Of a stretch of 64,000 nucleotides of DNA, positions 18,001 to 25,536 are shown piece after piece. The notes under the pieces are model-generated. The model had not been told where the DNA came from and made no database searches. It worked only from the letters and a program-made list of their open reading frames with translations. Position 1 is the first letter of the stretch; each line of letters begins with the position of its first letter. The stretch lies in NCBI RefSeq assembly GCF_023715145.1, contig NZ_JAMBNP010000008.1, positions 186,001 through 250,000 of the forward strand, given 5' to 3'. Position numbers and translations under genes: made by a program. The stretch is from Paenibacillus glycanilyticus. Its GTDB lineage: Bacteria > Bacillota > Bacilli > Paenibacillales > Paenibacillaceae.

Positions 18001-19622
18001 TGCGATTTGGATAGCCAAGCAACCGCACGATCAGCAGCTGATTTGACGTCAGGATTGCTGTTGTAATAAGGAGCTAGTGCTTGAAGTGCCATAGCGGTAA
18101 GATCAACGTCGGTAAAACTGCCAAAACCCCATCCGCCTGCATTTTCCGTTCCTTTCTTTACCTCTTTGTCCAGTATGTATTGAATTAGATTTTCTCTTGT
18201 CGACTGAACGGCAACTCCTTTTACGACTGGAATCTCATAGTTATGGCTGTCAAAAGCAAGCAAAGCAAAGGTAGGACCGTTAATGCCTTGGGCAATTACT
18301 TTATTGAAGTCAGCCAGCTTCTCCAGTTGGTTATAACCACCTACATTCGTTACATCCTTACCGATAGATGTCAGGGCCAGAACTACTCTGGAATGCTCGG
18401 TATATTTATCCGGATCCAATACATTTTGTTTATCTTGAACAGCAGCTATAACCTTGCTGTGATAGGAATTATAATAGCCTTCCGGCACTTCATAATTACC
18501 ACGGGCCAAAGTCAATACGGACCATTCTCCGTTAAGTGTCCCAAAAACGGGGGTGGTAACAGTGGACAAAATATAAGCTAGATTACGCTCAACATATTGT
18601 CCAATCGTAACTGCTGCGCTTGTTTTATATGTGACGGAGTACGTTTGAGATGCTTGATTACCCGATCTGTCAATGGCTTTAATGACAAGTGTATTCAAGC
18701 CTGATTTGAGGTCTGCCGTATACTGGCCGCTTGATGGCTGCAACAAGTTACCGTTCAACTTAACTTCCGGTGCAATCGTCTGTGGCACATTGTCTGTTAC
18801 AGATATGGTAAAGGCAAGTTGCTGTTGGCTGACAACCTGATTGTTAGTCAGTCCGCTCGTCGTAATAGTTGGAGGTGTCGTATCTTGTGCACCTTCGAGC
18901 TCCATAAGTGCCGCATCAATATCCTCTTGCGTACTTTCCATGTTTTTCAGCAAGGCGTAAGCCTGTTCATAGGCTGTGCCAATCGCTTCGTTTAGCAGTA
19001 AATCTTCTTTATTTGGTGCACTGTTTATTTCGGCAACAGCTTCTGTTAAGGCATCCTTATTGGCAAGATGGATACTACCACACTCGTTGCCCAGGTCTTC
19101 GCCAAAGCCATACACAGTGAACTGTGTACGGATGACATCACCATCTTGAGGCTCATAATCCGAGAATCCAACAGGAGGAAGCGTATTATTAACCGCATAC
19201 ATCCATCCGGACATAAAAGTATAATCGAATTCCCCCAGCCAATCGGCATTGGATTTTGAACCGAACTGCATATTTTGCTCTGCCATCAAAGTTTGAATAT
19301 AAGTTGGAAGCATTACCGGCGAGGGATCATTATCCTTCACATAGGACAGATAGAAAGCACGATCATTCGTGCCTGTATGCTTGTAATTCCCTTCGCCCAG
19401 AAAACGGCTGATCAACGCAGCACCATTATCCCCTTCATAAAAAGGGACCTTTACGGGTTCCTTTATATAACCTTGTCCGAGCGTAAACTTCTCTACATCG
19501 AGCGTGACGTAACCTGCAGGGTTATCAGCCGGATCGGCATAAGTCACCCGAGGCGGCATTGCAATTACAGATAGCGTCAATGCCGTTACAAGCAGCCAGA
19601 CTAGTATTTTATTCTTTTTCAT
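15099..19622 (-). CDS. SLH-anchored surface protein with two transcobalamin-like alpha-barrels and two DUF4430 domains
   Basis: A 1507-residue exported protein, the first gene of the riboswitch operon. Domains in order: signal peptide 1-29 (cleavage after VTYA); DUF4430 about 38-180; helical linker; an Ig-like domain about 249-333; an alpha/alpha barrel of the prenyltransferase/squalene-cyclase type about 339-635; a beta-rich region 660-842; DUF4430 about 858-970; a Gly/Asn-rich linker; three SLH modules about 1013-1185; a second alpha/alpha barrel about 1205-1507. The barrels are duplicates: both carry GEW(S/T)VL, KYTE, IGKDV, INGP, and both end in LYDMTDV. Vertebrate transcobalamin and intrinsic factor consist of just these two folds. 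I infer a wall-bound corrinoid binder. AAAGGGAG precedes the ATG. Confidence 0.9.
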   Translation of the reverse strand: MKKNKILVWLLVTALTLSVIAMPPRVTYADPADNPAGYVTLDVEKFTLGQGYIKEPVKVPFYEGDNGAALISRFLGEGNYKHTGTNDRAFYLSYVKDNDPSPVMLPTYIQTLMAEQNMQFGSKSNADWLGEFDYTFMSGWMYAVNNTLPPVGFSDYEPQDGDVIRTQFTVYGFGEDLGNECGSIHLANKDALTEAVAEINSAPNKEDLLLNEAIGTAYEQAYALLKNMESTQEDIDAALMELEGAQDTTPPTITTSGLTNNQVVSQQQLAFTISVTDNVPQTIAPEVKLNGNLLQPSSGQYTADLKSGLNTLVIKAIDRSGNQASQTYSVTYKTSAAVTIGQYVERNLAYILSTVTTPVFGTLNGEWSVLTLARGNYEVPEGYYNSYHSKVIAAVQDKQNVLDPDKYTEHSRVVLALTSIGKDVTNVGGYNQLEKLADFNKVIAQGINGPTFALLAFDSHNYEIPVVKGVAVQSTRENLIQYILDKEVKKGTENAGGWGFGSFTDVDLTAMALQALAPYYNSNPDVKSAADRAVAWLSKSQSGIDGGYSSSESIAQVIVALSALGIDSHSDPHFVKNGQSLIDALLLYALPNGGFRHTKTGGVNGMATDQDTYALVAYDRFLKQKHSLYDMTDVTLSTDQPANPGDLALPPGNTPQVSVPDDSVNYRIPVTAADGSKQIGISIPSGKISDVKLSLPLNTSLPQIEAIKGNNSLLISQGTQVSSGDSAGIHLLTTLNSNDIALKAQLSSIIASGKKLDQVSVAFSMGGSARVQFSQFVTLTLRGMGGKSAAYIEGGVATSITKYANDALGLSSGKNEYAYDNGTDLIIKTKHFTDYVAFAESTIVVDGGGSNPPPSATKYVTLSVDKLTINKGYTVSNTKIELLSGDTAWSVLKRILDNRGLTYEYVFTPKYNSVYLQSIDGDGEFDHGSGSGWMYNVNGVYPNIGASLYELKDGDKLQWRYTTDLGIDLGVDPGDWETPGENGNNNGIGEGNGDTEGGSGETGTPPKSKLEKLYSDASQISNWAKKAIEQASDKGSVQGSGGKFHPTDFVTRAEFAKMLVSVLALPTTDSTAGFSDVTSKDWFAPYVNAVAQAGYMNGYQQHFNPNASITREEMAVTIVRALGIKATVPETAINDLQAASVWAQSDIATIVHTGLMQGSGGKFDPHAKVTREMAAVVAIRSYDYKQSAGSNPVDAKQLEVQGQIKTTAAFLQKAVTDPVIASVGGEWTVLGLARSGIPVSDSYFSKYYSNVEQSVKEKQGKLHSVKYTEYDRVILALTAIGKDVHNVAGYNLTKPLADYETVIKQGINGPIFALIALDSNGYSIPTDASVKTQTTKELLVDFILSREIESGGWALGEKPSEADPDITAMVLQAFAPYYASNTTVKEAVDRGTAWLSKAQRADGGYASGGAVNSESASQVVVALTALGIDPHTDTRFVKNGHSVLNALLSYSASDGGFYHVKSGSTGNGGAQPGEVDLMATDQAFYALVAYDRFKSGIKRLYDMTDVQ

Positions 19623-19674
19623 TTGAAACTCCCTTTCTATAACTCTCTCAAAAGACTACAATTTAAAACACAGC

Positions 19675-19706
19675 AAAAACCCCTCAACTTCTTCAAGTTA
19701 AGGGGT
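19675..19706 (-). terminator. Riboswitch expression-platform terminator
   Basis: On the minus strand ACCCCTTAACTT pairs with AAGTTGAGGGGT and is followed by TTTTTG. It lies between the cobalamin aptamer and the first gene, so cobalamin binding probably ends transcription here. Confidence 0.88.
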
Positions 19707-19779
19707 CTGATTACGTATACATGTCAAAATAAGCATGCACGAATAAACACCCTCCTATCGCTCGTAGAATTTCGGTGTG

Positions 19780-19965
19780 AAAGCTTCAGGCAGGTATTCT
19801 GGCTTGAGCGTCAACGCTTATGCACCCTTCCCGGTTGCCCAGTGGATATATGCATAAACTCGTCTCTTACAGCGGCGGGACCGCGTGGGATTCTAACCCA
19901 ACTTCCCTTTTAACCAATCCATACCACAGCTATAGGCTGCAGGTATCATTGGCACCTGATACTTA
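19780..19965 (-). promoter_or_regulatory. Cobalamin riboswitch aptamer
   Basis: The minus strand carries the conserved cobalamin aptamer blocks in order: AAAAGGGAA (ending near 19903), GGGT followed by GAATCCCACGCGG, CCCGCCGCTGTAAGAGACG (19863-19881 region), CCACTGG then GGGAAGG (near 19827-19845), and the B12-box AAGCCAGAATACCTGCC at 19789-19805. It is the 5' leader of the DUF4430/ECF operon and is followed by an intrinsic terminator at 19675-19706. The likely logic is transcription off when cobalamin is plentiful. Outer boundaries are approximate. Confidence 0.96.
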
Positions 19966-19988
19966 TCTCATATTCAATTAGCTAGCCC

Positions 19989-20017
19989 ATCATAACGAAT
20001 AATTTTCATTTTGTCAT
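19989..20017 (-). promoter_or_regulatory. Promoter of the cobalamin-riboswitch operon
   Basis: On the minus strand ATGACA (20012-20017) and TATGAT (19989-19994) are 17 bases apart. Transcription would begin near 19982, just ahead of the aptamer. Confidence 0.75.
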
Positions 20018-20050
20018 GCTATATTTTTCAAATAAGTGCTGCTCGCAAAG

Positions 20051-20800
20051 CTATCTCAACTGATCCCCATGAAAGACGCGCAAAATAAACTCTCTCTCGG
20101 GAACATCCAGCTTTGCATAGGAAGCAAGAAAAGCCGTATTATCGTATTCCGCCTCCTTCAACTGCACCTCAAAGCCATCCTCGCTTACCGTAACGATCGC
20201 GTACCTTGCCGTTGGCTTGTCATTGCAGCCCAATGAACCGGGATTAACAAATACCTGCCTGTCGCTCCGGAAATAATGTACGGGATGATGATGCCCAAAT
20301 CCGATAAAAGGATCCTGATACCCTTCGAACAGCTCCTCCAGATTGCGCAGGCTAGGCTCGACTATCGGGCTGAACGGGTCCTTGCTGATCGGATCATTAA
20401 ACTTATCGCGAGCTATATGATAATGCGTGAACAACATGGCCTGACCGGCCACGCGTTCCCGGAGCATTCGGGGAATGTGCTCGAGCAGCGGAACAAATGC
20501 TTTATCCAGCCGCTCCGCTATCCACTCATGATGCCGTTTCGAGTGGAAATGGCTCTCAGGATAAGGCTCGCCTTTAATAAGCGCGAGTACGGCCTCATCA
20601 TGATTGCCGGACACAAACGAGATATTCTCTCTAGAGAATAACGTCTGAAGAACCTCGTTCGTATCCGGACCGATGCCGATCATATCTCCCAAGCAATAGA
20701 TGGAGTCAACCTTGTGCAAAGTATCGATCTCATGAAGGGCCGCTCTTAACGCAGGCATATTGCCATGGACATCCGTTATCATTGCAATCTTCTTGCTCAT
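20051..20800 (-). CDS. Metallophosphoesterase family protein
   Basis: A 249-residue calcineurin-like phosphoesterase. The dinuclear metal-site motifs appear in the usual order: TDVHGN near residue 9, GDMIGIGPD near 38, GNHD near 65, a histidine in FTHYH near 125, and GHHHPVHYF with NPGSLG near 168-190. This arrangement fits the YfcE/ApaH-like group that includes diadenosine polyphosphate hydrolases and phosphodiesterases; the substrate is not determinable. GGTGGAG precedes the ATG by four bases. It follows rpiA by 32 bases and may be cotranscribed with it. Confidence 0.88.
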   Translation of the reverse strand: MSKKIAMITDVHGNMPALRAALHEIDTLHKVDSIYCLGDMIGIGPDTNEVLQTLFSRENISFVSGNHDEAVLALIKGEPYPESHFHSKRHHEWIAERLDKAFVPLLEHIPRMLRERVAGQAMLFTHYHIARDKFNDPISKDPFSPIVEPSLRNLEELFEGYQDPFIGFGHHHPVHYFRSDRQVFVNPGSLGCNDKPTARYAIVTVSEDGFEVQLKEAEYDNTAFLASYAKLDVPEREFILRVFHGDQLR

Positions 20801-20832
20801 GCTTCTCCACCCTTCCTGCGGGTATGGCGGCC

Positions 20833-21507
20833 TTATTCCTTTGTAATGCTCCGAATGGAACCGTCCGCGGAACCCACGATAACGAGATTGGCCATATGAA
20901 TAAATAACCCGTTATCCACGACACCCGGAATCCGGTTCAGGTCATCATGCAGGGCCTCCGGATCGGTAATCACGCCAAATTCGCAATCCGCGATATAGTT
21001 GCCGTTATCCGTTACGTACAGCTCTTCGCCGTTCTTGCGCAGCTTGGGCTCGCAGCCCAGCTTGCGCAATTTCTTAACCGTCAGCTCGAACGCAAACGGA
21101 ACAATCTCAACCGGCAGCGGGAATTTGCCCAGATGCTTCACGTCCTTGCTCTCATCCACGATAATGATCAGCTGCTTGCTGGCCGCCGCCACAATCTTCT
21201 CGCGAAGCAGAGCGCCTCCGCCTCCTTTGATCAGATGCAGCTGGGGATCAACCTCGTCCGCTCCGTCAATTGTCAAGTCCAGCACATCCACATCGGCGAA
21301 AGGCATCATCGGAATGCCTACTTCCTTGGCTAGCTGCTCCGATTGAACAGAGGTGGCGACCGCTTGAATGTTAAGCCCTTCTTCCTTCACCCGACGGCCG
21401 ATGGCCTGAATGGCCCAATACGCGGTTGAGCCGGTTCCAAGCCCTACTTTCATGCCTTCTTTTACAAATTCAACTGCTTTTTCTGCTGCAATACGTTTCG
21501 ATTCCAT
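20833..21507 (-). CDS. rpiA: Ribose-5-phosphate isomerase A
   Basis: A 224-residue cytoplasmic enzyme interconverting ribose-5-phosphate and ribulose-5-phosphate, the link between the two branches of the pentose phosphate pathway. Family motifs are visible: GLGTGSTAYW near residue 22, DGADEVDP near 83 with catalytic aspartates, and the segment KGGGGALLREK near 93, which holds the catalytic Glu and Lys. AAAGGTGATGTC precedes the ATG. It lies about 14 kb from zwf-tkt-tal, so it is a separate unit. Confidence 0.97.
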   Translation of the reverse strand: MESKRIAAEKAVEFVKEGMKVGLGTGSTAYWAIQAIGRRVKEEGLNIQAVATSVQSEQLAKEVGIPMMPFADVDVLDLTIDGADEVDPQLHLIKGGGGALLREKIVAAASKQLIIIVDESKDVKHLGKFPLPVEIVPFAFELTVKKLRKLGCEPKLRKNGEELYVTDNGNYIADCEFGVITDPEALHDDLNRIPGVVDNGLFIHMANLVIVGSADGSIRSITKE

Positions 21508-21715
21508 GACATCACCTTTAGTTTGGTTAGAATATGTTCAATTGATTTAATTTTTAGTATAACAAAGCTATGAATGTTAGGAAATATAGGGCAGCTTATA
21601 AATAAAGGCACATCCCCGCTCCATCTGAGCGAAAATGCGCCTGCGTCCTTCTTGTTCTATTACATAAACCATGCCGATCACGGGCAAACTTCGTACGCAG
21701 CCCTAATTTCGTTGC

Positions 21716-22378
21716 TTACACAGCAAAGATGTGATTGCCGATTTGAACGGTTTGCTTGCGGGACCAAATCCACTGCGAAGTTGCCGTCTTCGGATTAAAA
21801 TAATACAACGCGCCTTGCGTTGGGTCATTGCCTTCAAGCGCATCCAGCGCTGCTTTGTAAGCCGTTGAGTTTGGCTTCAGATTATACTGGCCGTCGTCAA
21901 CGGCAGTGAAAGCGCCGCTTTCTTCAATAACGCCCTTCACCGTTTTCGGAAATCCGTCAGCAGCAAGCCGGTTCAGCACAACTGCCGCAACCGCAACTTG
22001 GCCCTTGTAGGATTCACCGCGTGCTTCCGCATAAATAATCCGTGCCAGAAGATCCAGCTCTTTCTGGTTTACGGACTTTTTCTTCAGCTCCGTCCATGTT
22101 TTCTCGCCCGATACTCCGTCCGCTTGCAGCCCGGAGTCCGCCTGAAACTTGCGAACAGCCTCTTCCGTCATTTTCCCATAAAAAGTGGTAATGGCGGTAT
22201 TATCGAAATATCCCAGCGTCTTCAAACGGAATTGCAAATCCGGAACATCCGGACCGTAGCTGCCATAGCTCAAAGTAGCTGGCGCTGCTGCTTTCGCGGC
22301 TTGCAGCGGCATGGCGACCGTCATCATAAATGCTAGAATAATGGAAATACTATATTTATAAATTTGATTATTAATCAA
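21716..22378 (-). CDS. SleB-type cell-wall hydrolase with peptidoglycan-binding domain
   Basis: An exported hydrolase of about 220 residues related to the spore cortex-lytic enzyme SleB. After a signal peptide (ends near QAAKA) it has a peptidoglycan-binding domain (about residues 35-100, with SYGPDV and LKTLGYF) and a Hydrolase_2 domain (about 110-220) with the catalytic Glu in YAEARGE. SleB attacks muramic-delta-lactam-containing cortex peptidoglycan at germination. The frame opens at an ATG at 22396 with no ribosome site; AGGAG lies eight bases before a TTG at 22378, which is the better start. No ypeB partner is adjacent, so it may be a CwlJ/SleB paralogue of vegetative use. Confidence 0.88.
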   Translation of the reverse strand: MINNQIYKYSISIILAFMMTVAMPLQAAKAAAPATLSYGSYGPDVPDLQFRLKTLGYFDNTAITTFYGKMTEEAVRKFQADSGLQADGVSGEKTWTELKKKSVNQKELDLLARIIYAEARGESYKGQVAVAAVVLNRLAADGFPKTVKGVIEESGAFTAVDDGQYNLKPNSTAYKAALDALEGNDPTQGALYYFNPKTATSQWIWSRKQTVQIGNHIFAV

Positions 22379-22556
22379 GTTTAATACTCCTCTCATTTTA
22401 TTAATAATTGTATAAAATCATTAATTGGAATAATTTTGTTGTGTAACGGCTGGTTTCAAACGAGTTTAACATAGAAATTATCGAATAGTAACCCAAATAC
22501 ATTAATTACATTTATTTGCTAAGCTAACTTTTTCCTCCCACCGCTAACCTTCCTAA

Positions 22557-22585
22557 TTGTTCATTAACGTTTGAATTGGTACAAT
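22557..22585 (+). promoter_or_regulatory. Promoter of the XerS-like gene
   Basis: TTGTTC at 22557-22562 and TACAAT at 22580-22585 are 17 bases apart and lie about 30 bases before the start codon. Confidence 0.6.
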
Positions 22586-22615
22586 ATAGGAAGATTTGAA
22601 ACGAGGTGAACAGCA

Positions 22616-23713
22616 ATGAATGTGATCAAAATCAAGGATCGGCAGGAGCTCGACCGGCGTGTGCCGATGATGCCCTGGTATGTGGAGAAATTTATTAACT
22701 ATAAGCTTCCGGACCTGTCTCCCTCTTCTTTGCTGGAGTATATAAGAGATTATGAGACGTTTATGGGATGGCTCATTGCAGAGGGGTTATCCCGTGCGGA
22801 GAAGGTTAAGGATGTCGAGTTGATTGAGCTCGAACGGCTGCATATGGACAGCATCGACAGCTTCCGGATGTTCCTGATGACGAATCCCAACCACAGCAAT
22901 ACAAGAACAACGATTACCCGCAAGCTGTCTTCTCTCCGTTCGCTCTTTCATTATTTGAGCCAGATCGCGGAAGATGAGGAGTTCTACCCGCTGCTGAAGC
23001 GGAACGTCATGGCCAAGGTTTCCATCAAGCGGACGAGTAAGCCGAAGGATACGGCGGCCAAGCTGGAAGGCAAGCTGCTTCAGGAAGAGGAGATTTCCGA
23101 GTTCCTGGCCTACATCCATGCCGATTATGAGAAAGACGTGGCTTCCAATAAACAAGCGCTCTACTCCTACAAGCTGAATCAGACAAGAGACAGCTGCATC
23201 ATCAGCCTGATTCTGCATTCCGGCCTTCGCGTATCCGAAGTGGTGAATCTGAACGCGGAAGATATTGACGTAAAGAAGAAGCTTGCTTATGTCTTTCGAA
23301 AGGGCAAGAATGACGATACCTTTAAGACGCCTGTCTATTTCCGCCAGGAAGCGGTAGAGGCGTTGACTGCGTATCTGCAGCTGCGGGACACCCACTACAA
23401 AGCGCCGAAACGCGAAAAAGCCCTCTTCCTTGCCATTGCTAACGGCAAAAAAGAAGGCTCTCGAATGACTAAACGCGCCATTCAGGAAATGGTTATCAAA
23501 TATGCGAAACGTTTCGGCAAGCCTTACTTAAGCGTACATAAGCTTCGCCATTCGTTCGCAACCGATTATTACTTGCGCAACGATATCTATATGACGCAGG
23601 AGCAGCTTGGGCACGCCTCGCCGGAGACGACCCAAATCTACGCCCATCTTACGGATAAAACGATGGCTGAAGCAATCGACCGCATCAAGCAAGCGAGCGA
23701 AGCGGCCAACTAA
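22616..23713 (+). CDS. Tyrosine recombinase, XerS-like
   Basis: A 365-residue tyrosine recombinase with an N-terminal core-binding domain (about 15-150) and a catalytic domain (about 170-355). The active-site set is complete: Arg in HSGLRVSE, a Lys in the beta-hairpin after it, HKLRH, the second His in QLGHAS, and the nucleophile Tyr in QIYAHL. The N-terminal PWYVEKFINYKL followed by YIRDYETFMGWL resembles the streptococcal XerS group, which resolves chromosome dimers alone at its own dif site. GAGGTG precedes the ATG by seven bases. No integrative element, direct repeats or cargo flank it, so a housekeeping role is likelier than mobility. It overlaps the convergent ABC gene by four bases. 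Confidence 0.88.
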   Translation: MNVIKIKDRQELDRRVPMMPWYVEKFINYKLPDLSPSSLLEYIRDYETFMGWLIAEGLSRAEKVKDVELIELERLHMDSIDSFRMFLMTNPNHSNTRTTITRKLSSLRSLFHYLSQIAEDEEFYPLLKRNVMAKVSIKRTSKPKDTAAKLEGKLLQEEEISEFLAYIHADYEKDVASNKQALYSYKLNQTRDSCIISLILHSGLRVSEVVNLNAEDIDVKKKLAYVFRKGKNDDTFKTPVYFRQEAVEALTAYLQLRDTHYKAPKREKALFLAIANGKKEGSRMTKRAIQEMVIKYAKRFGKPYLSVHKLRHSFATDYYLRNDIYMTQEQLGHASPETTQIYAHLTDKTMAEAIDRIKQASEAAN

Positions 23714-25518
23714 GCCTGCACTTGCGACAGCACGGCCTCCTGCATGTTAAGCTGCGTATTCACCAGCTTTGCGTAAACGCCGCCATGCTTCATTAACTCG
23801 TTATGCGAGCCTTGCTCCGCAATTCGCCCATCCTGGACGACAAGGATCAGATCCGCATCGCGTACCGTCGACAGGCGGTGCGCGATGATAAAGGCCGTTC
23901 TGCCGTTCAGCAGGGTCTCCAGCGCTTCCTGAATATGCTGCTCGGTCTCCGTATCCACGCTGGAAGTCGCTTCATCCAGAATTAGAATGCGGGGATCGGA
24001 TAGCAGCACCCTGCCGAAGGCAAGCAATTGCCGCTGGCCAACCGAGAGCTTGGATCCGCGCTCCTCTACCTCTGTTTCATAGCCATCGCTCATCGGAGCC
24101 ACTACCCGGTCAAGCCGGACACTTTCCGCTGCCTGAATCATCTGCTCTCTAGTTGCCTCATCATTCCCGTAACGAAGGTTCTGCTCAATCGTTCCCGAGA
24201 AAATAAACGAATCCTGAAGCACAATCCCCATCTGCCTGCGCAGAGACTCCAGCGTCACGTCTTTTACATCCAATCCGTCAATCGTAACCTTCCCGCCGGT
24301 TGCATCGTAGAATCGCATGAGCAGGTTAACGATTGTACTTTTGCCCGCTCCGGTAGGTCCTACAAGAGCAACCCGCTGACCCGGACGAACCTTGAAGCTT
24401 ACTCCGTGCAGTACATCCGGCTTGGATTCTTCGTAACGGAACGATACGTTCTCGAACGCTACTTCTCCGCGAATATGCGGCATGCGGCGAGCGTCGGCTG
24501 CATCGGTTACCTCGGCATCCGTATCGAGAATCTCAAAGATCCTTTCCGCGGAGGCCATCGCCGACAGCACCTGGCTGTAGACCTTGGACAATGCGCTAAG
24601 CGGTCCCCAGAAACGCCACAAGTAATTGATGAAGGCCATCACAAAACCGATTGTGAGCGCACCATCAATAACTTGAGAGGCGCCAAACCATATCACGATG
24701 CAAGTTCCGATCATCCCTACCAGCTCTACAAGCGGATAGACCGTGGATTCCAGCATAATCGCGCGCATGAAAGCCTGTTTATTCCGGAAGTTAATCCCTT
24801 CGAAGCGCGCGCTGTTCTTATGCTGACGGGAGAAGGCCTGCACAACGCGAATGCCTTGAATCGTCTCGTTCAAATGCCCGTTAATCGCCGACATTGTCTT
24901 GCGTGAACGGGTCCATGCCCCTTCAATGCGGGGACGCAGACGGTTCACGATGAGATAGAGCAGCGGCATCATGATGAATGATAGCAGCGCCAGCTTCCAG
25001 TCCATCCACAGAAGGATGGCCACAATCCCGACGAGATGCGTAATTTCCATAACCGTCGTAATCAGGCCGCCGTTAATCAGCTCGCCAATGGCATTTGTAT
25101 CATTGGTAATCCGGGACATAATCTTGCCCGCCGGACGTCCGTCGAAGAACCGGAAGGACAACTTCTGCAGATGATTGAACAGCTGCTGACGGAGATCGTA
25201 CAGGATACGCTGGCCGGTGAAGTTAATGAATTTGGTATGAACCCAGCCGCAGCCCCACCCGATTATCTTAATCCCAAGCAAGGTAATGCCAAATAGATGA
25301 ATAGCCGTAAAATCCCCTTTGGTTATGCCTTCATCGATCAAATACCCAAGCAGCAAGGGCTCTGCAAGGCTTAATATCATATTGATAAGGACAACGCCTA
25401 TGATGAAGGCAAGCGTCTTGCGATAAGGCTTCAGATAACCAAGAAGGCGCTTCATATAGACGAGATTAAACGGTTTCTCTTCAATCTCGCTGTCGTCATC
25501 CCATTCCACTTGACTCAT
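23710..25518 (-). CDS. ABC exporter half-transporter, partner 2 (consensus ATPase site)
   Basis: A 602-residue half-transporter with an N-terminal six-helix membrane domain (about 30-320) and an ATPase domain (about 355-595). Walker A is GPTGAGKST, the signature is LSVGQRQLL (Val in place of the first Gly of LSGGQ), Walker B is ILILDEATSSVD, and the His switch is intact in IIAHRLST. It follows its partner by 18 bases and shares the leader and attenuator. Heterodimeric exporters of this kind (BmrCD, TM287/288) pump drugs or lipids. Its altered signature would face the partner's degenerate site, consistent with one active and one regulatory ATP site. The substrate is unknown. Confidence 0.92.
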   Translation of the reverse strand: MSQVEWDDDSEIEEKPFNLVYMKRLLGYLKPYRKTLAFIIGVVLINMILSLAEPLLLGYLIDEGITKGDFTAIHLFGITLLGIKIIGWGCGWVHTKFINFTGQRILYDLRQQLFNHLQKLSFRFFDGRPAGKIMSRITNDTNAIGELINGGLITTVMEITHLVGIVAILLWMDWKLALLSFIMMPLLYLIVNRLRPRIEGAWTRSRKTMSAINGHLNETIQGIRVVQAFSRQHKNSARFEGINFRNKQAFMRAIMLESTVYPLVELVGMIGTCIVIWFGASQVIDGALTIGFVMAFINYLWRFWGPLSALSKVYSQVLSAMASAERIFEILDTDAEVTDAADARRMPHIRGEVAFENVSFRYEESKPDVLHGVSFKVRPGQRVALVGPTGAGKSTIVNLLMRFYDATGGKVTIDGLDVKDVTLESLRRQMGIVLQDSFIFSGTIEQNLRYGNDEATREQMIQAAESVRLDRVVAPMSDGYETEVEERGSKLSVGQRQLLAFGRVLLSDPRILILDEATSSVDTETEQHIQEALETLLNGRTAFIIAHRLSTVRDADLILVVQDGRIAEQGSHNELMKHGGVYAKLVNTQLNMQEAVLSQVQA

Positions 25519-25536
25519 GTATTCCCCTCCAGTCCA

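Noticed and set aside
22390..22420. A/T-rich dyad (ATTTTAT...ATAAAAT) considered as a dif site for the XerS-like recombinase
   Set aside because: Arms are only 7 bp and purely A/T, it lies at the start of the SleB-like gene, and it does not resemble known dif sequences.
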